Source: an uncultured Lachnospiraceae bacterium (GTDB lineage: Bacteria; Bacillota; Clostridia; Lachnospirales; Lachnospiraceae). Taken from it: a stretch of DNA of 64,000 bases. The translations under genes and the position numbers were made by a program. Numbering within the stretch: the first letter of the stretch is position 1; the number at the start of each line of letters is the position of its first letter. A model generated the notes under the pieces. That model was not told the DNA's origin. It searched no databases and saw only the letters and a list, made by a program, of their open reading frames with translations. Positions 39,096 to 47,970 of this stretch are shown here, one piece after another. The stretch spans positions 331,052-395,051 of the forward strand of contig CANQNN010000001.1 of the NCBI GenBank assembly GCA_947625205.1. The letters are read 5' to 3'.

Positions 39096-40427
39096 ATGAA
39101 TTACCGTGAAGCGATGGAATATATGGAAGAACTGAGGCAGTACGGTACTGTGATGGGGCTTGACACCATGCGGGAGCTGTGTACGCGCCTTGCCGATCCG
39201 CAGGACCGGCTGCAGTTTGTGCATATTGCGGGAACGAACGGCAAGGGCTCCGTTCTTGCGTATGTATCCACGGTGCTTCAGACTGCGGGATACCGGGTGG
39301 GACGGTATATCTCCCCCGCGGTGACGGATTACAGGGAGCGTTTTCAGATCGGCGGCAGGATGATCACCCAGTCTGCGCTGTGCGCCTGCTTAGAACAGGT
39401 AAAAGCGGCGGCGGAGGCTATGGCGGCGGAAGGAATGCCGCACCCTACGGCGTTTGAAGTTGAGACGGCGGTGGCGTTCCTGTATTTTGCGGATAGGAAG
39501 TGCGATATCGTAGTGCTGGAAACAGGGCTTGGCGGTGCGCAGGATGCCACCAATGTAGTGCGTACAACGCTGGTGGCGGCTTTTTCCTCTATCAGCATGG
39601 ATCACATGGATATACTTGGAGATACGCTGGAGAAGATCGCCACGGTGAAATCGGGCATTATAAAAGATAAGTGTTATGTAATATCCGCAAAGCAGGCGCC
39701 GGAGGTCATGAAGGTCTTAAGACAGGCTTCAACGCTTCATAAGGCGAAGTTTTTTACGGCGGACGTCAGCAGAGCAAAGAATATCCGTTACGGTATGACG
39801 AAGCAGCGTTTTACTTATGATAAATATAAAGATGTGGAGATCACGCTGCCAGGTCAGTTCCAGACGGAGAATGCCGTAGTCGCGCTGGAAGTGATAGGCG
39901 CTCTTGGCAGGATGGGTTATCCGGTGCCTGAAGATAAGCTTCGTCAGGGAATGGCACAGACCAGATGGCCGGGCCGATTTGAAGTGATCGGCAAAAATCC
40001 GCTGTTTATTGCGGACGGAGCGCATAATGAAGATGCTTCCGTCAGACTGGCACAGAGTATACGATTCTATTTTACAAACAGAAAAATCATATATATAATG
40101 GGAATGCTGAGGGATAAAGAGTATGATAAGGTGATCCGCAATACTTATGAACTGGCGGAACACATTATCACCGTGACGCCCCCGGTCAGAGAGCGGGCAA
40201 TGCATGCCTATGATCTTGCACAGGCGGTCCGGCAGTATCATAACAGCGTAACGGTGGCGGACAGCGTGCAGGAGGCGGTGGAGCTTGCCTATCTGCTTGC
40301 GGCAGCAGACAAGGATCATATTATTATTGCGTTCGGTTCCCTTTCCTATCTGGGAGAACTGATGCATGTGGTAGAACATAGAGATACGATCAGGAGAGAC
40401 TCACATGGCAGACCAGAACAAAATTAA
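39096..40427 (+). CDS. folC: Bifunctional folylpolyglutamate synthase / dihydrofolate synthase
   Basis: Adds L-glutamate to dihydropteroate and folates. It has the P-loop [13 protein letters not shown], the [13 protein letters not shown] segment, [31 protein letters not shown] and the C-terminal [11 protein letters not shown]. The ATG at 39096 follows AAAGGAGG, giving 443 aa; an earlier in-frame start lacks an RBS. It is the first gene of the folate operon folC-folE-folP-folBK, and its 3' end overlaps folE by 23 bases. Confidence 0.95.
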   Translation: MNYREAMEYMEELRQYGTVMGLDTMRELCTRLADPQDRLQFVHIAGTNGKGSVLAYVSTVLQTAGYRVGRYISPAVTDYRERFQIGGRMITQSALCACLEQVKAAAEAMAAEGMPHPTAFEVETAVAFLYFADRKCDIVVLETGLGGAQDATNVVRTTLVAAFSSISMDHMDILGDTLEKIATVKSGIIKDKCYVISAKQAPEVMKVLRQASTLHKAKFFTADVSRAKNIRYGMTKQRFTYDKYKDVEITLPGQFQTENAVVALEVIGALGRMGYPVPEDKLRQGMAQTRWPGRFEVIGKNPLFIADGAHNEDASVRLAQSIRFYFTNRKIIYIMGMLRDKEYDKVIRNTYELAEHIITVTPPVRERAMHAYDLAQAVRQYHNSVTVADSVQEAVELAYLLAAADKDHIIIAFGSLSYLGELMHVVEHRDTIRRDSHGRPEQN

Positions 40428-40962
40428 AGAGGCGGTACGCCTGCTGTTAGAAGGAATCGGTGAAGATGTGACCCGGGAGGGTCTCAGGGATACCCCTGAC
40501 AGAGTGGCAAGGATGTATGAAGAAATCTACAAGGGCATGGAGGAAGATCCGTCCGTTCATTTGTCGAAGACTTTTCCCGTGGACAGCAATGAGATCGTTG
40601 TCGAGAAGGATATCACCTTTTACTCCACATGCGAGCATCATATGATGCCTTTTTACGGTAAAGCGCATATCGCGTACCTACCGGACGGCAGAGTAGTGGG
40701 GCTGAGCAAGCTGGCGCGCACCGTGGAGGTGTATGCCCGCAGACTGCAGATCCAGGAACAGATGACGATTCAGATCGCCGAGGCGGTCATGACGCACTTA
40801 AAGCCGCAGGGCGTGATGGTGATGCTGGAAGCGGAACACATGTGCATGACCATGCGGGGCGTTGCCAAGCCGGGGAGCAGGACGGTGACGATGGCGGCGA
40901 GGGGATGTTTTCAGGATAATCCGCAGCTGCAGCAGTATTTCTTTGAAATGGTCAGGCGATAG
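40405..40962 (+). CDS. folE: GTP cyclohydrolase I
   Basis: First step of tetrahydrofolate synthesis, GTP to dihydroneopterin triphosphate. It has the zinc motif [12 protein letters not shown] with its Cys and His, [20 protein letters not shown], and [20 protein letters not shown] with the second zinc Cys. The 185-aa length is standard. It overlaps folC. Confidence 0.98.
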   Translation: MADQNKIKEAVRLLLEGIGEDVTREGLRDTPDRVARMYEEIYKGMEEDPSVHLSKTFPVDSNEIVVEKDITFYSTCEHHMMPFYGKAHIAYLPDGRVVGLSKLARTVEVYARRLQIQEQMTIQIAEAVMTHLKPQGVMVMLEAEHMCMTMRGVAKPGSRTVTMAARGCFQDNPQLQQYFFEMVRR

Positions 40963-41026
40963 CAGAAGCATATGCGCGTTGTCGCAGCCAGCCGGTGAAC
41001 CATGACAGAAAGAGGAACGGTGTATT

Positions 41027-41854
41027 GTGAAGATAGGCGACAGGGATTTTGCGGTGAACGGTCACACTTATGTGATGGGAATATTGAATATAACACCTGA
41101 TTCGTTCTCTGATGGCGGGCAGTACAATACGACAGACCGTGCGCTGCGGCGGGCGGAGGTAATGATCGGCGAGGGCGCGGATATTCTGGATGTGGGAGGA
41201 GAGTCCACCAGACCCGGTTACACGCCGGTCAGTGCACAGGAGGAGATCGAGCGGGTAATACCCGTTATAGAAAAGATAAAAGCAAGGTTTGACGTGCCAA
41301 TATCTCTGGATACCTGTAAGTCTGTGACGGCAAAAGCCGGAATTGAGGCCGGCGCGGATATGATCAACGACGTGTGGGGATTAAAGTACGATTCCGGGAT
41401 GGGACGGGTCATAGCGGACGCCGGGATCCCCTGCTGCCTGATGCATAACCGTAAAGAAGCCGCGTACCGGGATTGCATGGCGGAGGTTTTGGATGATCTC
41501 AGGGAAACGCTGGCTATAGCGCACAGGGCGGGTATTGCCGGCGACAGGATCATTCTTGACCCGGGAGTGGGTTTTGGCAAGACTTATGAGAATAACTTAG
41601 AGATAATTGACAGGCTTGAGATGCTGCACTGCCTTGGCTGCCCTGTTTTACTCGGCGCCAGCAGAAAATCGGTCATTGGTCTGACACTGGGCACGCCGCC
41701 CGGAGAGCGTGTGGAAGGGACCCTTGTGACAAGCGTGTATGCTGTCCTGAAGGGGGCGATGTTTGTCCGTGTTCACGATGTGAAGGAGAATGTGCGGGCC
41801 ATCAAAATGGCGGAAACGATAAGGGATGGGTATGACCGGCAGGATGGGCGGTAA
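41027..41854 (+). CDS. folP: Dihydropteroate synthase
   Basis: Joins p-aminobenzoate to the pterin; it is the sulfonamide target. It starts at GTG (41027) with MGILNITPDSFSDGG near residue 18, then GADILDVGGESTRPG, PISLDTCKS, NDVWGLK, LMHNR, ILDPGVGFGKT and LLGASRKSVIG. At 275 aa it is complete. Confidence 0.97.
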   Translation: MKIGDRDFAVNGHTYVMGILNITPDSFSDGGQYNTTDRALRRAEVMIGEGADILDVGGESTRPGYTPVSAQEEIERVIPVIEKIKARFDVPISLDTCKSVTAKAGIEAGADMINDVWGLKYDSGMGRVIADAGIPCCLMHNRKEAAYRDCMAEVLDDLRETLAIAHRAGIAGDRIILDPGVGFGKTYENNLEIIDRLEMLHCLGCPVLLGASRKSVIGLTLGTPPGERVEGTLVTSVYAVLKGAMFVRVHDVKENVRAIKMAETIRDGYDRQDGR

Positions 41855-41893
41855 GATGATCCTTGCGCAACGATGGGAAGAACGGAGAATGAT

Positions 41894-42739
41894 ATGGACC
41901 GGATCATTATAAACAATCTTCAGATATATGCGCATCACGGCGTATATCGTGAGGAGAATGAAAAAGGACAGAATTTCTATATTAACGCTGTTCTGGAGAC
42001 GGATACGAGAATGGCGGGAATACTGGATGACTTAAGTCTCTCCACAAATTATGGGGAGGTTTGTGTTTTCCTGGACCGTTTTGTAAAAGAGAATACATAT
42101 AAGCTGATCGAGACGGTGGCAGAGAAAGCGGCGGAAGAGCTGCTTCTCCGGTTCCCGCTTGTCAGACGCGTCACGCTGGAGGTCCAAAAGCCTGAGGCGC
42201 CGGTTCCGCTGCCGTTTGGTTATGTGTCAGTGAAGATCGTCAGAGGCTGGCGCAAGGCATATCTGTCTTGCGGCTCCAATATGGGCGACCGCAAAGCGCA
42301 CCTGGATGGTGCGCTGGGTGCTCTGAAGGAAGATCCGCGCTGCAGAGTGCTCCGGGTATCGGACTGGATCGAGACAACGCCCTACGGCGGTGTGGAACAG
42401 GATGATTTTTTAAACGGTGCCATCGCTGTCGAGACACTGTACACGCCGGAAATGCTGTTGGAGAAGCTTCATGACATCGAGAATGAGCATCACAGGGAAC
42501 GGAAGGTACACTGGGGACCGAGAACACTGGATATGGATATTCTGCTGTACGAGGACTGTGTGATGGATACTGAAGAACTGACGATCCCGCACAAAGACAT
42601 GCAGAACCGGTATTTTGTATTAAAGCCGCTCGCACAGATCGCTCCCTACGAGCGGCACCCTGTACTGATGCAGAGCATAGGGCAGTTATACGAAATGCTC
42701 CCTGAAGCTATTCGGATTCCGCAGCAGCCGCTTGCATAG
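41894..42739 (+). CDS. folK: Fused dihydroneopterin aldolase / 6-hydroxymethyl-dihydropterin pyrophosphokinase
   Basis: One polypeptide covers two consecutive steps of folate synthesis. Residues 1-~115 are FolB: IIINNLQIYAHHGVYREE, STNYGEVC and LIETVAEKAAEELL. Residues ~122-281 are FolK: AYLSCGSNMGDRKAHL, FLNGAIAVET and GPRTLDMDILLY. The ATG at 41894 follows GGAGA; one at 41873 has no RBS. The 3' end overlaps the convergent DUF5050 gene by 32 bases. Confidence 0.94.
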   Translation: MDRIIINNLQIYAHHGVYREENEKGQNFYINAVLETDTRMAGILDDLSLSTNYGEVCVFLDRFVKENTYKLIETVAEKAAEELLLRFPLVRRVTLEVQKPEAPVPLPFGYVSVKIVRGWRKAYLSCGSNMGDRKAHLDGALGALKEDPRCRVLRVSDWIETTPYGGVEQDDFLNGAIAVETLYTPEMLLEKLHDIENEHHRERKVHWGPRTLDMDILLYEDCVMDTEELTIPHKDMQNRYFVLKPLAQIAPYERHPVLMQSIGQLYEMLPEAIRIPQQPLA

Positions 42740-43745
42740 CCGCATCGAAAGTAGTCACGCTGACGGCGCCGTATGTGCTTGTTTTGTAGACGGGCGCCGG
42801 TTCCCCGAACGCATTGAAATACACATACGATGAGGTGATGTTGATATTCTGATACACGCCGTCGGCCACCGTCTCCTGCGAACTGCCGTCAATATACATT
42901 CTTTTTAAAGCGGGCGCATCCTTGGAGCTAGTCTGGTAATATATGTAATCGTTATATACGTTGAATGCGTCTATTCTGTCATTGGTCAGCACTTCCACGA
43001 CATTATCGTATGTCGAATAACGGCACAGCCGGTAATTATTTTCCACATCCATATAATATACATATCCGCCCTGCCAGACGGGATTCCACAGGTTGCCTTC
43101 CCAGAGTACGCTGGACGTGCCGGTATCGGTGCTTAGGGCGTACAGATAGTGATCCTGATCGGTTCCGTTATAGTAGATGAGTCCGTTGGCGTAACAGTGC
43201 GGATTGATCATGGCATCGGAAATTACCGTCTGTTTGTCTTTCTTGTCGATCCGGATCCTGTCTAACGAAGCGGGAGCGCCGTCATCAAGATTCTCATAGT
43301 ACAGATAATTGCCGCACAGCTGCATGGCGGCCACGCGGCACCGGTCCATGCCGGTGACGTTTCTGCCGTCTAATTTGCTCCGGTAGATGCCGTAGACGCC
43401 GCGGAAAGACGAAGTATCACTGCTGTCGCTGTTGCCTGACGTGACGTAGTAGAGATAGCTGCCTGCGGCGTTTATATAGGAAGAAGCCCCGCGGTGGATC
43501 CTTCTGATATCTGTCTCATCAGTATTCATGGAATAAAGTGAATAATTGTCATAAGCGTTGGCAAAATAAACCCGCCCGTCGTGTTCGCAGAAATACCCGC
43601 CGTTGTTCAAATTGCCTGCCGTGTTGCCAACGGCAGTGATATCGTTCATGGGGATGCGCGTTGTAATAACGGCGTACAGGATCAAAAGCACAATAATAAC
43701 GCCGAATACCGAAAAGATTATGATGTTTTTTTGTCTGGCTTTCAT
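42708..43745 (-). CDS. Membrane-anchored DUF5050 beta-propeller-like protein
   Basis: A 345-aa protein with one N-terminal transmembrane anchor (about 7-27) and an extracellular region of repeated blades. Each blade carries a pattern such as YLYYVTSG, YLYYENLD, LIYYNGTD, YVYYMDVE and YIYYQTSS followed by Arg/Asp-rich turns, as in DUF5050 proteins. A ligand-binding or sensory surface role is possible but unproven. It has its own divergent promoter and a GGAGG RBS. Its 3' end overlaps folBK tail to tail. Confidence 0.78.
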   Translation of the reverse strand: MKARQKNIIIFSVFGVIIVLLILYAVITTRIPMNDITAVGNTAGNLNNGGYFCEHDGRVYFANAYDNYSLYSMNTDETDIRRIHRGASSYINAAGSYLYYVTSGNSDSSDTSSFRGVYGIYRSKLDGRNVTGMDRCRVAAMQLCGNYLYYENLDDGAPASLDRIRIDKKDKQTVISDAMINPHCYANGLIYYNGTDQDHYLYALSTDTGTSSVLWEGNLWNPVWQGGYVYYMDVENNYRLCRYSTYDNVVEVLTNDRIDAFNVYNDYIYYQTSSKDAPALKRMYIDGSSQETVADGVYQNINITSSYVYFNAFGEPAPVYKTSTYGAVSVTTFDAAMQAAAAESE

Positions 43746-43801
43746 GGTTTCCTCCGTCCGGAAATATCTGATCGATTAACGAACCGCCTTCCGTCAGACT
43801 C

Positions 43802-43830
43802 ATTATAGCTTTAAATACCGCTGCTAGCAA
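43802..43830 (-). promoter_or_regulatory. Promoter of DUF5050 gene
   Basis: Minus strand: TTGCTA (43830-43825), a 17-nt spacer and a perfect TATAAT (43807-43802). Confidence 0.75.
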
Positions 43831-43844
43831 GTGTCCGAAATAAA

Positions 43845-43873
43845 TTGTTTGTTCCTGTGAGATGTGATATACT
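43845..43873 (+). promoter_or_regulatory. Promoter of pheA
   Basis: TTGTTT (43845-43850), a 17-nt spacer and TATACT (43868-43873) with an extended TG. It is back to back with the DUF5050 promoter. No T-box or leader-peptide attenuator was seen in the short leader. Confidence 0.75.
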
Positions 43874-43920
43874 ATGCGCAGAGTCGGCACTCAAAAAGTT
43901 TTTGGAAAGGATATAGCAGA

Positions 43921-45048
43921 ATGGAATTACTTAAACTGCGTGAAGAACTGGATGCGATCGACGAACAGATCGTCCGGCTCTATGAAGAACGCATGGATAT
44001 CAGCTCCAAGGTGGCTGATTATAAGATAAAGACCGGTAAAAAAGTACTGGATAAGACGCGGGAGGAGGAGAAACTGCGTAAAGTGCGTTCTCTGGCACAC
44101 AATGAATTTAACGCGCACGGCGTGCAGGAGCTGTTTGAGCAGATCATGTCTATGAGCCGGAAGCTGCAGTACAACAGGCTGGCGCAGGAAGGCGTGAGCG
44201 GCAGGCTGCCTTTTATCGGTGTGGACAAACTGGACATGCAGAATGCGAGAGTTGTCTTCCAGGGCGCGGAAGGGGCATATTCGCAGATGGCGATGATGAA
44301 ATATTTCGGCGAGGACGTCAACTGTTTCCATGTGGATACTTTTCGGGACGCCATGTGCGCCATTGAAGAAGGAAGCGCGGATTATGCGGTGCTGCCGATA
44401 GAGAATTCCACTGCGGGTATCGTAAACGAGATATATGATCTTCTGGTGGAGTATGAGAATTACATAGTCGGCGAGCAGATCATCAGGATAGAGCACTGCC
44501 TGATTGGGCTGCCGGGGACGGACCTGGATCAGATCAGGACGGTCTACTCACATCCGCAGTCTCTCATGCAAAGCGCTAGATACCTGAATGCGCACGACGG
44601 CTGGCAGCAGATCAGTATGCAGAACAATGCCTTTGCGGCGCGCAAGGTCAGTGAGGACAAGGATAAGAGCCAGGTGGCGATCGCCAGCGAGCAGGCGGCG
44701 AAGATATACGGGCTGGAGGTGCTTGAGCGCGGAGTCAACCAGTCGGAGGATAATTCCACCCGTTTTATTATCGTCACCAATCAGAAAATATTCTTAAAAG
44801 ATGCGGCCAAGGTGAGTCTGTGTCTGGAGGTGCCCCATGCGAGCGGATCGCTGTACCATATGCTGTCCCATTTTATCTATAATAATCTCAATATGACAAA
44901 GATCGAGAGCCGTCCGATAGAGGGGCGCAACTGGGAATACCGTTTCTTTATCGATTTTGAGGGAAATCTTGCGGACAGTGCGGTGAAGAACGCGCTGCGC
45001 GGGCTGCGGGAAGAAGCCCGCAATATGAAGATCATCGGGAATTATTAG
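43921..45048 (+). CDS. pheA: Bifunctional chorismate mutase / prephenate dehydratase (P-protein)
   Basis: Makes phenylpyruvate from chorismate for phenylalanine synthesis. Residues 1-85 are an AroQ chorismate mutase (LREELDAIDEQIVRLYEERM, VADYK). From ~108 to 285 is the dehydratase: FQGAEGAYSQMAM, PIENSTAGIVNEIYDLL, SHPQSLMQSA and an EDNSTRFIIV end motif. From ~297 there is an ACT domain with SGSLYHMLSHF and the ESRPIEGRNWEYRFFIDFEG phenylalanine-sensing motif. 375 aa from the ATG at 43921. Confidence 0.96.
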   Translation: MELLKLREELDAIDEQIVRLYEERMDISSKVADYKIKTGKKVLDKTREEEKLRKVRSLAHNEFNAHGVQELFEQIMSMSRKLQYNRLAQEGVSGRLPFIGVDKLDMQNARVVFQGAEGAYSQMAMMKYFGEDVNCFHVDTFRDAMCAIEEGSADYAVLPIENSTAGIVNEIYDLLVEYENYIVGEQIIRIEHCLIGLPGTDLDQIRTVYSHPQSLMQSARYLNAHDGWQQISMQNNAFAARKVSEDKDKSQVAIASEQAAKIYGLEVLERGVNQSEDNSTRFIIVTNQKIFLKDAAKVSLCLEVPHASGSLYHMLSHFIYNNLNMTKIESRPIEGRNWEYRFFIDFEGNLADSAVKNALRGLREEARNMKIIGNY

Positions 45049-45104
45049 AAGAAAAGTTTGAAAAGGAATGGAGTTAGTGTGAACGCTCCGGAATGAGGAT
45101 TATT

Positions 45105-46397
45105 ATGAAGCAGGAAGATTTGATTATATACAGAGATTTTGAGGACGGACAGATATTAAGCGATATGATCCGGCTGACGGAGCATTACAGGTCAGGCGAC
45201 AACACGGCGCGGCCGGTGTTTTACGAGTGCATGCATAAGCTGCTTGAGATGGCGGCGGCATACGGCTTTCAGGGTAATCTGTGGCATTGCTATCTGACGG
45301 AACTTCTGGTCAGCAATGAGAACAGTTACAGTATGGCCTGTGAGATCCGGGGTGAGGTGGAAGGCAGTATCAACCAGCTGGCATTGCATGATATAGCTAT
45401 CTTTAAAGAATATTTTGATTACGATTTTACGGAGATGATGGATGTGCTCAAGGCGCCGGAGTTTGGCATTATACTTGACTATCAGGGCACCGTGCATAAG
45501 AACCGGATATACAGCACCAGGATCAAGGACCGTATATGCCTGCTTGCCAGGCAGTTTGCGGAGTGCGGGACCGCTATGGAGATGAAGGGCATATTGACGG
45601 AATTTTACCGTGAGTATGGCGTGGGGAAATTTGGTTTACATAAAGCATTCCGCGTGGTGCATACGGACCAGGGAGCAGAAATAGAACCTATCCGCAATAT
45701 TTCCCATGTACAGCTTGATGATCTGATCGGTTACGAGATCCCCAAGAAAAAGCTTACCGACAACACGGACGCTTTTGTGGCGGGGAAAAAGGCCAACAAT
45801 TGTCTGCTGTTCGGAGATGCAGGGACAGGAAAGTCAACAAGCATCAAGGCGATCGCAAACGAGTATTATGATAAGGGACTGCGTATCATCGAGATCTACA
45901 AGCATCAGTTTCAGGATCTGAACGATGTGATCGCCCAGGTGAAAAACAGAAACTATAAGTTTATCATTTATATGGATGACCTGAGTTTTGAAGAGTTTGA
46001 GACGGAATATAAATATCTGAAGGCTGTGATCGAGGGCGGACTCGAAAAGAAGCCGGACAACGTGCTGATCTATGCGACTTCCAACAGGCGTCACCTGATC
46101 AGGGAAAATTATGAGGACAAGGAAGGAAGGCGCGAGGACATGCACGCGAGCGATACCGTGCAGGAAAAACTGTCGCTTGTGTACCGGTTCGGTGTGACGA
46201 TCTTCTTCTGCGGACCCGACAAGAAACAGTTCCAGGAGATCGTCAGAGGGCTAGCGGCGCGCTATGGCATCACGATGGACGAGGAAACACTGCTGGCCGA
46301 GGCCGGCAAGTGGGAACTGGCGCACGGCGGGCTGTCCGGCAGAACGGCCCAGCAGTTTATAGATTATCTAAGAGGAGTGGGCACTGAAGCATATTAG
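45105..46397 (+). CDS. DUF815-family AAA+ ATPase
   Basis: A 430-aa protein with an unclassified helical N-terminal half and a C-terminal AAA+ module. Walker A is GDAGTGKS (about 237-244), Walker B is FIIYMDDLSF, and sensor-like YATSNRRHLI follows. A downstream KLSLVYRFGVTIFFCGPDK segment is typical of DUF815. The cellular role of this family is not known to me. The GAGGA RBS fits the ATG at 45105. It is followed by a ppx/GppA-type gene and ppk on the same strand, close enough to be one operon, so a link to polyphosphate or stress is possible. Confidence 0.82.
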   Translation: MKQEDLIIYRDFEDGQILSDMIRLTEHYRSGDNTARPVFYECMHKLLEMAAAYGFQGNLWHCYLTELLVSNENSYSMACEIRGEVEGSINQLALHDIAIFKEYFDYDFTEMMDVLKAPEFGIILDYQGTVHKNRIYSTRIKDRICLLARQFAECGTAMEMKGILTEFYREYGVGKFGLHKAFRVVHTDQGAEIEPIRNISHVQLDDLIGYEIPKKKLTDNTDAFVAGKKANNCLLFGDAGTGKSTSIKAIANEYYDKGLRIIEIYKHQFQDLNDVIAQVKNRNYKFIIYMDDLSFEEFETEYKYLKAVIEGGLEKKPDNVLIYATSNRRHLIRENYEDKEGRREDMHASDTVQEKLSLVYRFGVTIFFCGPDKKQFQEIVRGLAARYGITMDEETLLAEAGKWELAHGGLSGRTAQQFIDYLRGVGTEAY

Positions 46398-46424
46398 GCT
46401 GCGCGGAGCGGCCAGGAGGCGGAC

Positions 46425-47954
46425 ATGAAGACGTTTGCGGCGATCGATGTCGGTTCCTACGAACTGGCAATGAAAATATTTGAGATATCTTCCCAGAAGG
46501 GAATCAGGGAGATCGACCATATCCGGCACCGTATTGATCTGGGTACGGACACGTTTGCTACAGGTAAGATCAGCAACGAGAAAATAGACGAGTTATGCAG
46601 GGTGTTACGCGATTATGGGGAGATCATGAAGGGTTATAAGACCGATCACTATAAGGCGTACGGCACCAGCGCGATCAGGGAGACGGACAACCGAAGGATC
46701 GTCCTGGATCAGATCGCCCAGCGAACAGGTATCAATATCGAGGTTTTAAGTAATTCGGAACAGCGGTTTCTGGATTATAAGTCGATCGCTTCCGGCGGCG
46801 ATGTGTTCAGTAAGATCATTGAAAAAGGCACGGCTATCGTGGATATTGGCGGCGGCAGTATACAGGTGTCGCTGTTTGACAATGATATGCTTGTGACGAC
46901 CCAGAATATGCGGTTAGGCGTCCTGAGACTCCAGGATCAGTTGGGAAGGCTGAATATCCGCCCGGAACAGAAGGAAGGAATGCTGGACGAGATCATCAGT
47001 TCCCAGCTGGCGGTTTTTAAGAAGCTGTATCTCAAGGACCGGGTCATCGAGAATATCATCGTGGTGGATGATTACGTATCCGCCATAGTAGGTAAGAATG
47101 TGGACGGCCTGGAGCATACCAGCGTAACGGCTTCCTCAATGGACAGGTTTTTGGAGCGTGTTCGCACAAAATCCGTGCAGGAAGTGGCAAAGATCCTTGA
47201 TATGCCCGAGGAGAATGTGACGCTGCTGCTTATATCGGGCGTGCTGATCAACAAAGTTACTAAGGTGATGGACGCAAAGACGATCTGGGTGCCGGGCGTT
47301 ACTCTGTGTGACGGGATCGCATATGAATACGGGGAAAAGAATAAGCTCATCAAAGCAAGCCATGATTTTGAGCAGGATATCATAGCCTGTGCGCAGAATA
47401 TCAGCAAGCGTTATATGGGAAGTAAAAGGCGCGGGGAGACGCTTGAGAAGATCGCGCTGACTATTTACGACAGTATGAAGAAAGTACACGGCCTGGGCGA
47501 CAGGGAGAGGCTGCTTTTACGTATCGCCACGCTGCTGCATGACTGCGGCAAGTATATCAGTCTGGTGAATCTGGGAGAGTGTTCGTACAACATCATCATG
47601 TCTACGGAGATCATTGGTCTGTCCCATGTGGAGCGAGAGATCGTTGCCAACGTAGTCAAGTATAATCATATGGATTTCCAGTATTATGAGGCGATGGACA
47701 AAGACGGGTATATCACGGGAAAAGAGTATCTGACGATAGCGAAGCTGACAGCGATCCTGAAGGTCGCAAACGGACTGGACAGAAGCCATAAGCAGAAATT
47801 CAGGGATGTTAAGACAGTGCTTAAGGATGAACAGCTTATTATTACCGTGGATGCGTCTGTGGACGTCACGCTGGAAAAAGGGCTGTTTGCTAAACGCGCC
47901 GATTTTTTTGAAGAAGTATACAGTGTGCGTCCGGTGATCAGGCAGAGAAGTTGA
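46425..47954 (+). CDS. Ppx/GppA-family phosphatase with C-terminal HD domain
   Basis: Exopolyphosphatase or pppGpp phosphatase, 509 aa. The N-terminal ASKHA fold has AIDVGSYELAMKIFE, the YGTSAIRETDN segment with its Arg, SNSEQRFLDYKS, and the glycine-rich IVDIGGGSIQVSLF. From ~315 an HD-type helical domain has LLHDCGKYISL. Classic Ppx proteins begin DxGSNS/T; here the residue after GS is Tyr, a variation also common in clostridial homologues. Its position right before ppk favours a role in polyphosphate turnover. Confidence 0.88.
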   Translation: MKTFAAIDVGSYELAMKIFEISSQKGIREIDHIRHRIDLGTDTFATGKISNEKIDELCRVLRDYGEIMKGYKTDHYKAYGTSAIRETDNRRIVLDQIAQRTGINIEVLSNSEQRFLDYKSIASGGDVFSKIIEKGTAIVDIGGGSIQVSLFDNDMLVTTQNMRLGVLRLQDQLGRLNIRPEQKEGMLDEIISSQLAVFKKLYLKDRVIENIIVVDDYVSAIVGKNVDGLEHTSVTASSMDRFLERVRTKSVQEVAKILDMPEENVTLLLISGVLINKVTKVMDAKTIWVPGVTLCDGIAYEYGEKNKLIKASHDFEQDIIACAQNISKRYMGSKRRGETLEKIALTIYDSMKKVHGLGDRERLLLRIATLLHDCGKYISLVNLGECSYNIIMSTEIIGLSHVEREIVANVVKYNHMDFQYYEAMDKDGYITGKEYLTIAKLTAILKVANGLDRSHKQKFRDVKTVLKDEQLIITVDASVDVTLEKGLFAKRADFFEEVYSVRPVIRQRS

Positions 47955-47970
47955 GAGAGAGGTGTGTATC

